Shown here: positions 30,801-43,025 of the stretch, piece after piece
Layout of the letters: each line of letters begins with the position of its first letter
Numbering within the stretch: position 1 is the stretch's first letter
NCBI RefSeq assembly: GCF_001649575.2
Contig: NC_051449.1
Coordinates: 22,568,462-22,632,461, forward strand
Origin: Kryptolebias marmoratus
Lineage: Eukaryota > Chordata > Actinopteri > Cyprinodontiformes > Rivulidae
Length of the DNA: 64,000 nt
Direction: 5' to 3'
The notes under the pieces: generated by a model
The model's input: the letters and a program-made list of their open reading frames with translations, nothing else
The model's database searches: none
Told to the model about the DNA's origin: nothing
Program-made: the position numbers and the translations under genes

Positions 30801-33800
30801 ATGGCTTGCTGGCTATATAAACTGATCAGGATGTCTTGGGGTTGGTGGCAAACATTCAGAGTTCAATGAGACTGCAACTGAAAATCTACCTTTTTTCTCG
30901 TAGGTTTAAGTCATCAACTAGTCTTCAGCAGTCACAGCCCAGTGAGATAACACCTTAATCAACCATAGCCAATACAAAAATGGCTATAACTCAATTAACT
31001 TCACAGGCATTGCCTTAATGTGGTAGTAGCTGAGAGTCATTCACAAACTTAGTGCTAACACATCTCACGATATTGCATAATGTTAAGTTCAAGGTTTGAC
31101 AAAAGCAGCTATAACTGTCACTAGGCGTTTAATTTTGCCTGTTTTCACTGAACTCACCTCTCATTGGTTTTTCTCTGTCACTGCAGGGAGCTGCTTTGAT
31201 AGCAGCCACAATGGATCATTTTATAGTCATGCCAACAAAAATGCAACATCATCAGTTAATGAGTTTTGGCAGTAAGTATCTCATTCAAATGACAACTTTG
31301 TTTTAGAGGCATAAAAATAAACTGTAAACATTTTCAAACATTCTCTTTGAAAACAGAAGGAGAGTTCTGTCTTTGTCTGGAGGCATTGGCGAAATGGGCA
31401 GTATGCGCTGGGACCTGGCTGGGTGTCTTTTACTCAGCTGGGTTATCTGTTATTTTTGTATTTGGAAAGGTATCAAGACATCAGGAAAGGTGAGATGCTC
31501 ATAGGTTTGTGAACACGCAGTCACTATTTTTTCTTCTTTCTCTCACTATAAAAAGAAATACTAAACACATTTGTGGAAACTGACCTGTATGAATGTTTTT
31601 CAGGTGGTCTACTTCACAGCCATTTTTCCCTATGTGATGATGATTGTTCTACTAATCCGCGGTCTGACATTGCCTGGAGCTGTAGATGGAATACGATTTT
31701 ACCTTTCTCCTGATCCAATACGTCTAGCAGATCTTCAAGTGAGATTTATTCGTTGCTGGATGAACACTAAGAAAACACTAGGATTAGTGGATTAGTGTAC
31801 TGTTTGTTTAAAAATAACTTCCTAACTTTGTTTAAACATTGGGATATAGAATAACGAAGCAGTACTCACATAGACAGGTTGTGGCCTGGACAGGTGCCAT
31901 GTCGTATCAGATGGGTTCAAAATGTCATAAAGAACATAACATGGTGCAAGAAACTACAACTGCACACTAGTTTGAGAGAGACTGACTAATAACTGATCTT
32001 AATGTCAGTGATTGAAAGGATTGACGGAATTCAGGTTTATTTATATAACAGATTTAAAAACAGATGTCATTACTGAAGTGCTGAACATACAATAGGAAAA
32101 AAACAAGGAGGCCCGAGAAAACAATATAAAAAACAGATAAAAGCAAAACTTTAAATTTTGGCTCAAAAACATAAATGGAATTTTAAGACATTAAAAAGGA
32201 TGCCGAAATGTAAACACTTATGCACTTTAAAAGTTAATGAGTGCAAATTTGTTTTAAAAAGAAACTCAAAAACACCAAGAGTTGAAACTGGTTTAATAGT
32301 TTAGGAGCTACAACTAAAAAGACCCAATCACCTCTGTGGACCAGCCTGGACCTCAGGAAGACTAATATGGAAATTAATAATTCTCAAAAGTATTTACAAG
32401 ATTCACAAATGCATAAATAGTTTTTCAAATGTACACATTTCAGACTGCACAAGTAGAAATATGCAACACAATATGTCAAATGTGCATCCTCATATCAGCT
32501 GCTGCAGACAGATCAGTCAACATGAGCACATGGATCAGTTTGCCTGTTCATGTGACTATTGAGACCTTCTTCACTCTTCAGATTCACACATGTAATGCTA
32601 CGTTCATGCAAGCACTGTTTTACAAATCTTTACACCTCCATCAATTGCAATGGCAAATGAGGCAGCAGCAGCTCGCTGCAGTACTTCTGGTGCAATCTGG
32701 GGTCATTTCCAAAGAATTGCATGAATTTCCTGCCAAAACAATTGTGTAATGCAATCTTGATGGCGGTGTAAAGATTTACATAAGCCGCTATGAAGTTTTG
32801 CTTTAGATGTGGGGCTTGGGCATACCCACTGCCACTGAATTTACCTTTTATTTAGTGACAGGAACAGAGTGGCTCAGTAACAACTTCAGTAAATGTTCAG
32901 GCATATAATCCATCATGTAAACCCACACTAACAATTCACTGTCCTGTTTGAAGGTGTGGCTGGATGCTGGAAGCCAGGTACTCTTCTCTTATGCTGTCTG
33001 CTCAAACAGTCTGCAAGCTTTGGGAAGCTACAATAAATACAACAACAACTGCTACAGGTATGAAAAGTATTCTTTCTATTTATTAATCATTAAGTGTCTT
33101 GCAAAAGTACTTAGTGTACTTGGGCTTTTTATAACACCATTGTCACACAATAGGAAATTAAAATGATTTTTGCAATGATTTTTGGGGGCATTTAATTTCT
33201 GATATCTGGACTTTAATTGAAACACTCCAAGATGTTTTGTGTTTCCACTTGAACCACTTGATTGTTGCTTTAGTGATGTGTTTAGAACATGTGTGTCAGG
33301 AACCTGAGTTTTTGTAGTTATTTTGTGCTCATGTTATTTATTTTATTGATTTTGTGTTTATGGTTTTGACTCTCTTGTCATTTGGCTTTCTCATGTTTTC
33401 ATTAGATTTTTTTCCCTTTGTGTTTACTTCCTTTGTGCCATCAGCCTCTTTCCCTCAGTCAGTACTTTTTCACAGTCAGCTCTTGCCCCACCCATTCTCA
33501 TCTGTTTCCAGCTGTCATTCAGTCCAGGTGTCTCCACTCAGCTCATCAGCCCCAGTCCCTTTAGTCCCCAGGTCTTCACCTCACCTTCAGCTTGGCATTG
33601 TTGAGCTTTAAGTCATGTCCGGTTCTCTCTTGTGTCTCCTTGTGTTTTTTCAATTTGTCTAAGTGTTGCCATGCCAGCCTTTTAATTTCTTTAATAAATC
33701 TTCAAATTAGATTCAAGTTCCCTCTGTTGGTCTGCCTTCCTGGGTTTAACTCCTTAAAACTTGATAATGTGCCCAGTTACGTAAAAGAGATTTTTCTCAA

Positions 33801-36800
33801 GATTGTTTCTATCTTTAGTATTTTTCTGAACAGTTTTCAAGCCCTGTCAAAGAACAATGTTCCCTTAGCATGATGGTGCCACTACTGTGCTTCACCGAGG
33901 AGATGTTGAATTTGCACCCCACACATTATCTTTCTTGTTTATTCATTAATTCAATTTGTTTCATTTTCTGCATGCTTAGGAAATTTCCCAGATGTTTTCT
34001 TATTTTGCTGCCTTATCCATTTCATTTTCTAACCACTCCATCATAAAATCCAATGTAAAGTGGTCTCCATGGAGCTTTTAGCCCAGTTTATGTCACGGTT
34101 TGTAGAATAAAGACTCAGAAATGCAGACTGGCATGAACAGCTTGTGAGAAAACGTAGATTTATTAAAAAAACAAACTGCTGACATGGCAGCAAAAACTTA
34201 CACAAAGGCGACCCAGGACAGGGATTGGAGAAACAATGATCCACTGACGAGAGGTGGTGACTGACAGTAAATAAGGACTGGGGCTGATGAAGAGACTTGA
34301 AACCAGTGAAAAACCAGGAACAGATGTAGATGGGTGTGGCAGGCTGATATGGAAAAATACTGACTGAGGGAGAAATGAGACTGGCACTGGGAACTAACAT
34401 GATCACACAGGTAGCAGAACTAAACATATGAATAACAAAGTACAACACATAAAACATGTTAACAAAAAAAAAAAGGAAAAACCTTAACAATAACTGTAAA
34501 AGAACAACAAAGAATAACCCCAAAACCCAAATCCTGACAGTTTTCTAGTGAATGTGAAAGAAATTTACATTACTGGAAAGCACATTATCTTTATATATAC
34601 ATTTGTTGGTCTAATCTGTTTTGGTCATGGTTCCTGTGGTCATGGTTCCTGTAAACAATTAATCCAAATGAAACACAACTAAAAATTATATTGGGTTACA
34701 ATGTTATAAAACAGGATAAAAAAACAAACAGGAAATAAGAGTACTTTTGCAAAGTGCTGTATGTATGTGTACACATCCATGTTCAAGTCATGTGACATTT
34801 ACTGTGTATTTTTATATGATTCCAGAGATGCCTTTGCCTTGTGCATACTGAACAGTTTAACCAGCTTGTTTGCTGGCTTTGCGGTTTTCTCTGTTCTTGG
34901 TTTTATGTCATATGAGTTGGGAGTTGACATCGCAACTGTGGCTGATTCAGGTAGTGAATTTGTTCATGTTCATTTTTGGTGCTTTGAAAAGTAGTAAATA
35001 ATATGTGTGTGATCCTGATTTTACTTTTACCTTTTTAAATAAATAACTTAATGTACCAACTCACTCTCAACTTTGAATTTCAAATTGAAAAGAAATAAAA
35101 ACAGAAATCTTCTTTCTTATCCTTTTGGAGACAGGATTTGCACATTAATACCAGAGTTCTGTCCTTGTTTGTCACAGAGAACAGATCTGATCCTGTTGTG
35201 GACACTGACATCTGACACACGGTAGACCTTAAAGGGGACCTATTATCCTTCCTTGAACAAGTCAGAATAGGTCTGTGGGCTATACAAAACATCTTTATTA
35301 AATTTAATACACAAAATCATTCTCAGATTTTGAGATTTCACCTGATCAGTTTAGCCTGTTCTAAGCTCATTTCAGAATGAGCGCTTTTAGGGCTAAAAAC
35401 TCTCTGAAAGATTAAATGCTGCAGATCTGACGCACATTTACATTGGTATTAGTTCAAACTCTGGGGATTCTGACTTTGGGACAGGGGCACTTAAACCGAC
35501 ATTTGTCGAGTTGGAGAGCGGCAGTAAGTGGGTCCAAACCCTGAGTGGTAGTGGATCAGGACAGCAGCAATCAGCAGGTCTAAACCCAAAAAGTGGCCAG
35601 ATCTTGCCTGGCAAAGATTAGTGTTATTTTTTTTCCAACTTTTTTTCTCTTTTATTAACATAGTTCTAATGTTAGTTTAGACAAACCTGCTGTGACTTTA
35701 ACAGAAACGTGTGTTTCTGGGACAGGTGAGCTGTTCAAACTACAGCTTTCTTTGGTAATATCACGGGGACATTACCATCAAAAATAAAGTGAAGCCACGC
35801 AGCTCTGTTCTCCGTGATTGGGAGAACATGCATGGACACATGTTCTATAATGCTGCCGACAACACAACATTTTCCTTTTCCAGCAGACATTGTTCAGCAG
35901 TAAAACTAGCAGAACTAACGTGACGGTCTTCCTTTAATGAAGTGAGTGGACCTTCACTTGGGTTGCTAGGTAACAAGAATTGTGATGCAATAATCCCAAG
36001 GTTTTTGAAACAGGTTGTTTTGCAGACACCAGAAAACATTTACTTATTGTCAAAAAACGTCTGGGTGGGTTCTTTTGCACTTGAACTGTTTCTAGAAGTA
36101 GTCGATATCCAAATGGAAGTACAAAAACATGCAAAAAGGGAATTTTGCATAATAGGTCCCCTTTAAAACATTCTCCAATATTAGATTTCTGATGTGATAA
36201 AGGTGTAAATCTAAAAGAAAACCTCATTTTGGCAGTGTTATAATTTAAGCCCTTTGCATCTATTTAACTTAATAAAAATTGATCTTATACTTATTACTTT
36301 ATGCACATCATAACACCACCAACATATTAAGATCTTTGCTGTCCAATGCTTCAGGTCCTGGCCTAGCCTTCATCACTTATCCTCGGGCGATAGCCATGAT
36401 GCCTTTACCCCAAATTTGGGCTGTCTTCTTCTTCCTCATGATAATCTTTCTTGGACTGGACAGTCAGGTAAACATATTTTCTGAAATAATAATTTAATGA
36501 TGATTGTGTTTTTTGGATTATCACCAAGTAATTAAGATAAAAATCCTTTTATTTTATTCTTCATTTGTGATATTAATGATTCCTTAGTGAAACATTAAAC
36601 TTTATAAAAATTTCAACTGTTCATCAGTTTCAGTGCTTTTGTATGCAGCTCCTTACTAATTAACAGAAATGCAAAAGAAGAATGGCTCCTTCCAGTGAAT
36701 ATAAGCCATTTCTTACAATGGCTAAACTGGTAGATGTAATGTTTAACACTGCTTTTAGGGCAGTTTGAACTTTGCTCATCCTGATATATGAGGCTAACCT

Positions 36801-39800
36801 TGTGCTGTTTATCCCTAACCAAGTGCTGATATCTGAATGTAACATTTGTGACTGATACTGAAGAAAAATGTAAACCACATTTGTTTAAAAGGGGTTTACT
36901 ATTTTGGTATGTAGTCAGTGGTGCAACACAAGTGTTCACTTTTCCTACCTCTGAGAAGCTGTGGTCAGTGCTACGGTCTCTCTAATGTCTCTCTTCATGA
37001 TGAACTCAACTGTAGAATCAGGACGGTGGCAGCAACTTTCGGCAAGTTATTCACAGAAGCCTGGAACAACAAGCATCTAATTCTGAAGACCAAGACAAGG
37101 ACATATGAGACCTGCACCTCATTCCAAGTCAACTGCTCTTTGGCCAACTTGCCACTGGTCGCAGACCTCAGATCCAAGCTTTGCTGTAGAAACATGTGCA
37201 ACAACACAGTGAAGGAGTTTGGTATCTTTCCGAACACCTGAGAACAGGCAGCCAATATGAGGTCATCGTGGACACCTACCATACATGGTGGAGATGTCCA
37301 GCTTTTGTCAGATAGTGAGTGGTGGTAGGAGGATTTGGACCCAAATGCAGACTAACACAAGAGGAACTCAAAATGAAAACTAATTTATTTTAATGGAACA
37401 AAAACAAAAGGCTGTTGTGGAAGCAAAAACTAATTAACAAAAAACTCACAAAAAACAGGGTACATGAGGAGGGTGGCACGAGGAAATCCAGACAGTCCAT
37501 TACAGCAACAATAAACCAGTGACTAGTGGAGGCTGAGGAACAGGTTATATTGACAGAGGGTGATAGATAAGTGAACACAGGTGACTGATTACAAACGAGG
37601 GACACATGCAGATGGGTGTGGTAGACTGACAAGTACTGACCTGAGGATAGGTGAATAATGACAGGGGCACAGGAAGCAAAACTACACAACTTACATTATA
37701 AAACTAAACACAAGGAACAATAAAACTATAGAAATACAGGAGAAAATAATAAAACACAAAACAAAAGAACTAAAAAGAAATGAACACAAAATAACCCCTG
37801 CCTCAAGGGACGGCCCCTGACATCCCAAAAACAAAAACACTTGACTCAGGAGAGTGGAGGGGGGGAAAGTGAATGGAGGGACTAAAACAAGACAACAAAA
37901 AAATGACCTGGGAAAAGACCCGGGCAAATGAGGAAATAAACAAAAATTGATCCAGAGTTTAGGAGAACAGCCAAGGAACTGACCACAAAGGAGCCAAAGT
38001 TTGGGAAGACGCCTGGGAACCATTCTAAGTGCTGCAGAACAGGTCTTTTTCTTGAATTTCCGAAGGACCTAAGAGTGAGAGGCGTCCTCCTAGACCCTCT
38101 CAAAGGCAGACGAATGTGGGACCCTGGAGGCTTGGGAGTGTGGGACCCTAGAGACACTTGGAGCTATGGAGCTGTACTTGGAAGCATCCTCGTCATTGAC
38201 CCCCACACAGACGAAGTATGAGGAGGCATTGTCCTCGACCCTCTTTGGAGTGGCCTGGTGAGAGGCGTCCCCCACTGAGACACTGGAAGGTGGAGTGTTG
38301 TTGCCTAAAACAAAAAAAAAACAAAACAAAACACAAAATACCCAATTCCTAACAGTTTGAGGAAAACTGACAAGTGAGACTCCAAAGACATTTTTTGTTT
38401 TACACCAAGTCTTAAAATGAAGACATTAAAACATTAAACTGTCAGTATCAAAAAACTGTGTTTGCTAAAATTAGTAAAACAATAGCTAAAATTAGCAAAA
38501 GTAACTAAAAGTAGCAAGACAATAACTAAAAGCTATGTGTCAGAATGGTAGCTAAAAGTTAAAAAGCATAGAACAAGAACAAAAAAAGTCTGCTGAAGCA
38601 CATTTCAGAGATCTCAATGTATATTTATGATGAATTTTATCTTAAATAAAGTTAAATATTTTGAAATGTTTAAAAGTTACAAAAAACAAAAGTCATGCTA
38701 TTTCTAATTGAACTGAATGTTTTGATATACCCATGATTAAAATAGCACTAAGTAGTTTGATTCCAAAACAACATACAGAAGAAACTATAAACAGGAAAAC
38801 AGTAGTGTGAATGCTAACTCAGCATTAACACAATAATGATGCTGTGTAAATTGTTATGTGTTGTTGTTCATCTAAGACTGCATAATTATGATTCTTTCTT
38901 TAGACTTGCTCTAGACCAAATTACCAAATGATAGTTTTAATGTCCTGATGTCTAAAACTTCAGAGTTATAAGGTGATGTACTAAGTTTTTATCTTGACTG
39001 CGTTCCACTTTCTGGAGTGAGGCTGCATTGAAAATTAATGACTTATTTTCTTACCCACAGTTTGTGTATCTGGAAGGTATGGTCACATCCATATCAGATA
39101 TTTATCCATCCTTCTTTTTTATTGGCCATCGACGGAAACTGCTCCTGCTGCTCATCTGTGTTGTGTGTTTTATTTCTGGTCTTTTTTTGGTGACAGAGGT
39201 GAGCATTAGGTTACACTTTATGTCTGCAACTACAGCTCACTTTTACAAGAAGACATATTTGCTTTTGTATTACTTGATTTGTTTCTGTTTTTGATCATAG
39301 GGAGGACTATACATATTTCTGCTCTTTGACTACTATGCCTGCAGTGGAATGCCATTCATGTTGTTTGCCATTCTGGAGTTTTGCTGTGTAGGATGGGTAT
39401 TTGGTGAGATAAAAATAATACTTAAAACAGCACATTATTTTTTCTTTTGAAGGAACTGTGTATTCATTCATTCCTTTTATTATGGGTATTTCCTGTAGTG
39501 TCCTCAAACATTGACATCGATGGTAGCCAAGTTATTATTTATTTGTATTTTCATTTAAATTGAACGTTTTATTCAGAGATAATTATACAACAAAAAATTG
39601 TCTTGGGGTGCTACATAAACAAGAAATATAACACAAGCAATTAAAATCTGTAAGGAACCAAGAACGCAGACTCATTTTTTGAATTTAAATAAAAGCTAAT
39701 TTATTAACAAAAAGAGAAAGAAAAAAGAGCAAACAAATTTTGATGATATAAAGTGTGTTTGTATTTAAGAATCCAAACAGTTTATTTTACAAGACAGAAA

Positions 39801-40537
39801 CATGATAACTGAAGGTTCTGCCTCCTATTTTACTTTAGGAGGATGTGTATTTACATCTCATATGTCCATTTGTCTTTAAGGTGCTGATCGTTATTATGGC
39901 AAACTACAGGAAATGATTGGCTACTACCCTTCACCCTATATGAAATACTGTTGGAAATTCCTTTCACCATTTGTTTGTGGCGTAAGTCCTTATCAATGTA
40001 TAGTTATGTACAATATATTATCTGTAAAAACCAAGAGCCACAGTTAAGACTGACACTTAGCAAAAATATAGAAAAAAACATCTCAAACTAAATATTTTCT
40101 CTCTATGTGATGTTCTCTCTCTTCTTTTTAAATAGGGATTACTTATCCTCTCTCTGGCTATGTTCACCCCTCTGACATATAACAAAACCTACGTGTATCC
40201 TCCATGGGGTTATGCCATTGGGATATTTTTTGCTTTGTCTTCAGTGGTTCTTACGCCTCTCATTGGTCTAATTTTAATAGCCAACACCCCAGGAACAATA
40301 AAACAGGTGTGTACTGTATGACACAATATAATGTGCCTACTTCAGTTTCCACTAACATTTCTATACTTTTAATATTTATTCTGGTCTTTTTTGCAGAGAC
40401 TGAAAACATTATGCACTCCAGCAGCTGAACTGCTTAACCTGTCAGCCAGAAAGACCACTTACCCTGAAGTAGAGCTTCTAGATAAGGTATCAAAGGATGA
40501 GAACATGGCTGAAAACCATAAAAGAGTTACTTATTAA
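27835..40537 (+). CDS. SLC6 family Na+/Cl- dependent transporter, GABA/betaine/taurine-type, 14 coding exons
   Basis: Coding exons: 27835-28024, 28266-28400, 28504-28644, 31187-31271, 31357-31489, 31604-31738, 32954-33057, 34826-34950, 36355-36467, 39061-39198, 39301-39403, 39881-39981, 40136-40306, 40397-40537. They total 1815 bp, 604 residues plus stop; every junction keeps phase and has GT/AG ends. Seen: TM1 with [11 protein letters not shown] (47-57); Glu85 in LEVSLGQ; extracellular loop 2 with a Cys pair (149, 158) and three N-glycosylation sequons (Asn150, 164, 174); [35 protein letters not shown] (Asp385). The Cl- ligand set is intact (Tyr70, Gln281, Ser285, Asn317, Ser321), as is the Na2 Asp-Ser pair. 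Role by family: plasma-membrane symport of an amino-acid-like solute with Na+ and Cl-. It is closest to GAT2/GAT3/BGT1-type proteins (slc6a11/12/13), possibly a fish/frog-specific relative such as slc6a22. Odd: Asn44 in TM1 and Leu91 in LGQ(Y). Exon 1 begins at an acceptor (AG 27820-27821), so a 5' non-coding exon probably lies upstream. I give no symbol because the paralogue is unresolved. Confidence 0.93.
29385..30105 (-). repeat. Unclassified fish interspersed repeat in SLC6 intron 3
   Basis: Plus-strand text such as CAGGAAGGCTATTCCACAGA, then TTGGACCAGCTGTAGTTTAT, then TTACAACAGTCCAAGCAGGA is typical of a repeat spread through fish introns. No frame. Its superfamily is not known to me. 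Confidence 0.55.
30508..30549. repeat. Inverted repeat in SLC6 intron 3
   Basis: Arms AGTGCAGGTGCATT and AATGCACCTGCACT (14 bp, perfect), with inner AAGCA/TGCTT pairing after a single mismatch. It is nearly a continuous palindrome. Confidence 0.85.
30950..31135 (-). repeat. Dispersed repeat DR, partial copy 11
   Basis: ATGGCTATAACTCAATTAAC, then GTGGTAGTAGCTGAGAGTCA, in SLC6 intron 3 just before exon 4. Confidence 0.7.
32025..32400. repeat. Unclassified interspersed repeat in SLC6 intron 6
   Basis: Starts ATTCAGGTTTATTTATATAA and ends in GTGGACCAGCCTGGACCTCA; same general type as 29385-30105. The remainder of intron 6 to 32953 shows nothing. Confidence 0.45.
33294..33740 (+). mobile_element. 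Solo LTR, family of 15989-16438, in SLC6 intron 7
   Basis: Begins TGTCAGGAACCTGAG, carries the family pyrimidine-rich middle, and has AATAAA (33691-33696) near its end. The 3' edge is degraded. Confidence 0.6.
33868..33925 (-). mobile_element. Short Tc1-like scrap
   Basis: AGCATGATGGTGCCACTACT then GTGCTTCACC is the antisense of the Tc1 motif encoding VKHGG-SIM. Confidence 0.5.
34091..34539 (-). mobile_element. Solo LTR, family of 15989-16438, in SLC6 intron 7
   Basis: On the minus strand it begins TGTCAGGATTTGGG and ends AACCGTGACA, 449 bp. It is flanked by GTTTA at the left and GTTTT at the right (4 of 5 matching), consistent with a decayed target duplication. Confidence 0.72.
35229..36166. 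mobile_element. MITE with perfect 18-bp terminal inverted repeats, in SLC6 intron 8
   Basis: TTAAAGGGGACCTATTAT at 35229-35246 is exactly inverted at 36149-36166; total 938 bp. No transposase frame. The TTAA at both tips could be a piggyBac-type target duplication rather than element sequence. A transposon-like non-autonomous element is certain; the superfamily is not. Confidence 0.85.
36930..37140 (+). mobile_element. LINE reverse-transcriptase C-terminal scrap, SLC6 intron 9
   Basis: Reads [20 protein letters not shown] then [20 protein letters not shown], the thumb region of fish LINE reverse transcriptases. Truncated on both sides. Confidence 0.65.
37315..38356 (-). mobile_element. LTR-family sequence with extra internal DNA, SLC6 intron 9
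   Basis: 37315-37690 matches the 15989-16438 LTR family (GGCTGTTGTGGAAGC, then GATGGGTGTGGTAGACTGAC). The family start, read on the minus strand, returns at 38356 (AAACTGTTAGGAATTGGG). The 650 bp between is GC-richer and non-coding. Either a longer LTR variant or an LTR carrying an insertion. Confidence 0.5.
38440..38600. repeat. Imperfect short tandem repeat
   Basis: Irregular reiteration of (T)AGCTAAAA / TAGCAAAAG words in SLC6 intron 9. The rest of the intron up to 39060 shows nothing. Confidence 0.6.
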
Positions 40538-40700
40538 GGTAAGGTAACCTACTGTACTTATGTCTACCATTTGTTTGAATTGTCCTTTGAATCAGAACAG
40601 CATCTAGTAGCTTTAATATTAAAATTTGCCTATCTGGCATAATGGTAGTTTTCAATTAAAAGTGGCCAGATCAGAGTGAAATGATGCTGTGGTGAATGGA
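40538..40700 (+). other. Start of the SLC6 3' UTR
   Basis: The stop codon is followed by G then GTAAGG (40539-40544), a good splice-donor match, so a 3' UTR intron is possible. Otherwise an ATTAAA at 40655-40660 is the first poly(A) signal candidate; AATAAA motifs occur again beyond 41250. The true 3' end is not determined. Confidence 0.35.
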
Positions 40701-41405
40701 TTGCTCAGTGGGAATTTTGTCAAAGTTGACTTTAATAGAAATGATTGATTATTTGATTTGGCATAAAATGTTTGGACTTCAACGTTTGCAGAAAACACTG
40801 TGATCTGTAGCGAGAGTAGAGAGCAGGTGGAAGAGAGCCTGGAGAGGTGGAGATATGCTCTGTAGAGAAGAGAAATGAAAGTTGGTAGCAGGAAGATAGA
40901 ATCCATGTGTGAATGAGAGGGAGACATATGGAACAATGAAGAAGCAGTAACCGGGAGTGAATCAAGCTTTTAAAATGTATGTGTATCTGAGTGTGAGGAT
41001 GTTGGTGACACCGGGGCCTACTACACCAGAATGTGCAGCAGGACACATCCAGAACAATCAGTCTTGTTCTCTGTAGATCCAGGTGGGAACACATCAAATT
41101 CTGAGGAATGATTCAAAATGATCAGGAATGATCCAGTACCCAAAAACTTTGATCTGTAGGTAGACAGGCTCAGAAGAAAACTTAAATCATTAGAATCTTA
41201 CACATTATACAGCTGTAATAAACATAATAAAATCTGTTTTTACATACACACCAAATTTGCAAATAAATTATGTAAATCTGTAAAAATTTAATGCATCTTT
41301 TTATATTTGTAGTGTAACAGGGTATAACACTTTAATTGACCAACTCCTGTGCTTAACCTTTATAACAATTGTTTTAAATCAAATAAATTTAGAAAATTAC
41401 ATTAT
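40700..41405. other. Unassigned DNA downstream of the SLC6 gene
   Basis: No exon or shared repeat; part may belong to the SLC6 3' UTR. Confidence 0.35.
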
Positions 41406-41406
41406 A

Positions 41407-41865
41407 TACAGTGTCTATAAAAAGTATTCACCCTCTTGGATGTTTTGAATACTCTTTTATTAGTAATATACATCAGTCAGAGTCAATATTATTTGACCTT
41501 TTTGACAAAAACATTTACAGAAATACATTCTTCAGTGTCAAAGTGAAAAAAAATTCAACAAAGTATTACCAATTAAATAAAAATTAGTAATGCAAAATAT
41601 TTGATTGCATAAATATTCATAAATAATCAACTCAGAGAAAAGGTTACTGAAAATTATTGAAAGTCAGGGGATGGATACAAAAGGATTTCCAAGGCCCTAA
41701 ACATTCCCAAGAGTTTTGTTAAATTCATCATCAAGAAATGGAAGGAATATGGGACATGTGTAAATCTACCAAGAGCAGGCCGTCCTCACAAACTGAGTAA
41801 CCGAGACACCTGTGAGCGCTCTGGAGTTCCAAGAGATAATTGCATGACATATGGTCTGTGCAACC
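41407..41865 (+). mobile_element. Tc1-like element, 5' part
   Basis: Terminus TACAGTGTCTATAAAAAGTA then TTCACCCTCTTGGATG. Downstream, 41690-41800 reads as a helix-turn-helix end (FIIKKWKEYGTCVNLPRAGRP). The catalytic domain is missing. Same family as the fragment at 1-300. Confidence 0.7.
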
Positions 41866-42110
41866 ACCCAAAGATAAATAGATTTATTACTGAGGGAAGC
41901 TCGATGATGATACACAACAACTTTGCATTTAGTTAAAAAAAAAAAAAAGAGTTAACAACAAAGAAAATCACTAAACTGAGTTAATTTGTCATGTTTTGAA
42001 AACGATACAAAGGAGACATTTGTCACACATTTAAAGGTGAAATGAAATAAATATTAAAAAATGGGTTTTCATGTGTGAGTGAGAGCATGAATGTTTGTTT
42101 GTCTTGTTTG
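41865..42110. other. Unassigned spacer
   Basis: No feature recognised. Confidence 0.4.
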
Positions 42111-42114
42111 TCTC

Positions 42115-42255
42115 TATGTGTTCCTGTGATGGACTTGTGAACTGTCCAGGGTGTCCCTTGCCTCTTACACAGTGACTGCTGGAGATAGGCACCAGCTCCC
42201 TGCGTCCCGGAATGGAGAAGCAGGTAAAGAACATGAATGCATGGATGGGTTTTCA
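42115..42255 (+). repeat. SINE fragment
   Basis: GTGATGGACTTGTGAACTGT, then CCAGGGTGTCCCTTGCCTCT, then ATAGGCACCAGCTCCCTGCG is a recognisable conserved core of fish SINEs, ending ATGCATGGATGGG. Confidence 0.7.
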
Positions 42256-42379
42256 TGTTTTTTTTTTTTTTTTTAGTTAAACACTATCATAAAACACTCC
42301 AGTCCATCAATTTCTCTGATTTAAAACAATAATAACTTGTTTTTAGAGCTTTTATGTCAAAATCCCAAAGTCGGGTGAT

Positions 42380-43025
42380 TGTATGGGCCATGATTGGTGA
42401 CGTGGAAGAAGGCGGGGTCATTTTTGGCAGACTGCTGTAGGACACTGAGGACGTTACTGTCGCTTTGTTTATCAGGGAAAACAGAAGCAGAAGAAGAAAG
42501 CTTTGATAAAAAGAGCACCGGTTTGAAAACACATTTTATTTTTGGTCTGGAGTGATGCTGTCAGGAACTAGAGCCCCACATTTCACAAGGGGAACCCCTG
42601 AGCTTTACAGTGATGTCACACAGTCTTTAAGGAGTTTCCCATCCGGACAGCTAGAGACAATGGGTGGCAGTCGAACAGTGGGAAGCAGTGGTTCTTCTAG
42701 GTTTGTATTTCAGGTGGTCCTCTTCAAAACTTTAATATAGGGTTTTATGAGGGTAAGCTAATGCTAGCTTGCTAAGATTATTGTATTTAATAAGTCCTAT
42801 GTACAATACTGTAAAAGCTTTGATGGTTGATGTTGCTCTCTGGCCAATCAATGCCCTGCAGTCTGCTGACGTGAAATCTTCAGTTTGACTCAGTCAGAAC
42901 CTGCAGCAGGGAGGCACTATGAAATGGGGTTGAAGCAGGTGGGTTACCACAGTGGAAAGACTCTAAACCCGCGCCAAGTCAATACCAATATGGCTGAATC
43001 GAGCCAGTGGAAAAGGGCCATAAGA
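42380..43025. repeat. Possible MITE pieces
   Basis: GTTACCACAGTGGAAAGACT and GAGCCAGTGGAAAAGGGCCA near 42950-43020, and related words at 46850-47400 (GTGACATCAGCAGACTGCAA vs CAGTCTGCTGACGTGAAATC), suggest two copies of one non-autonomous element. Ends not defined. Confidence 0.35.
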
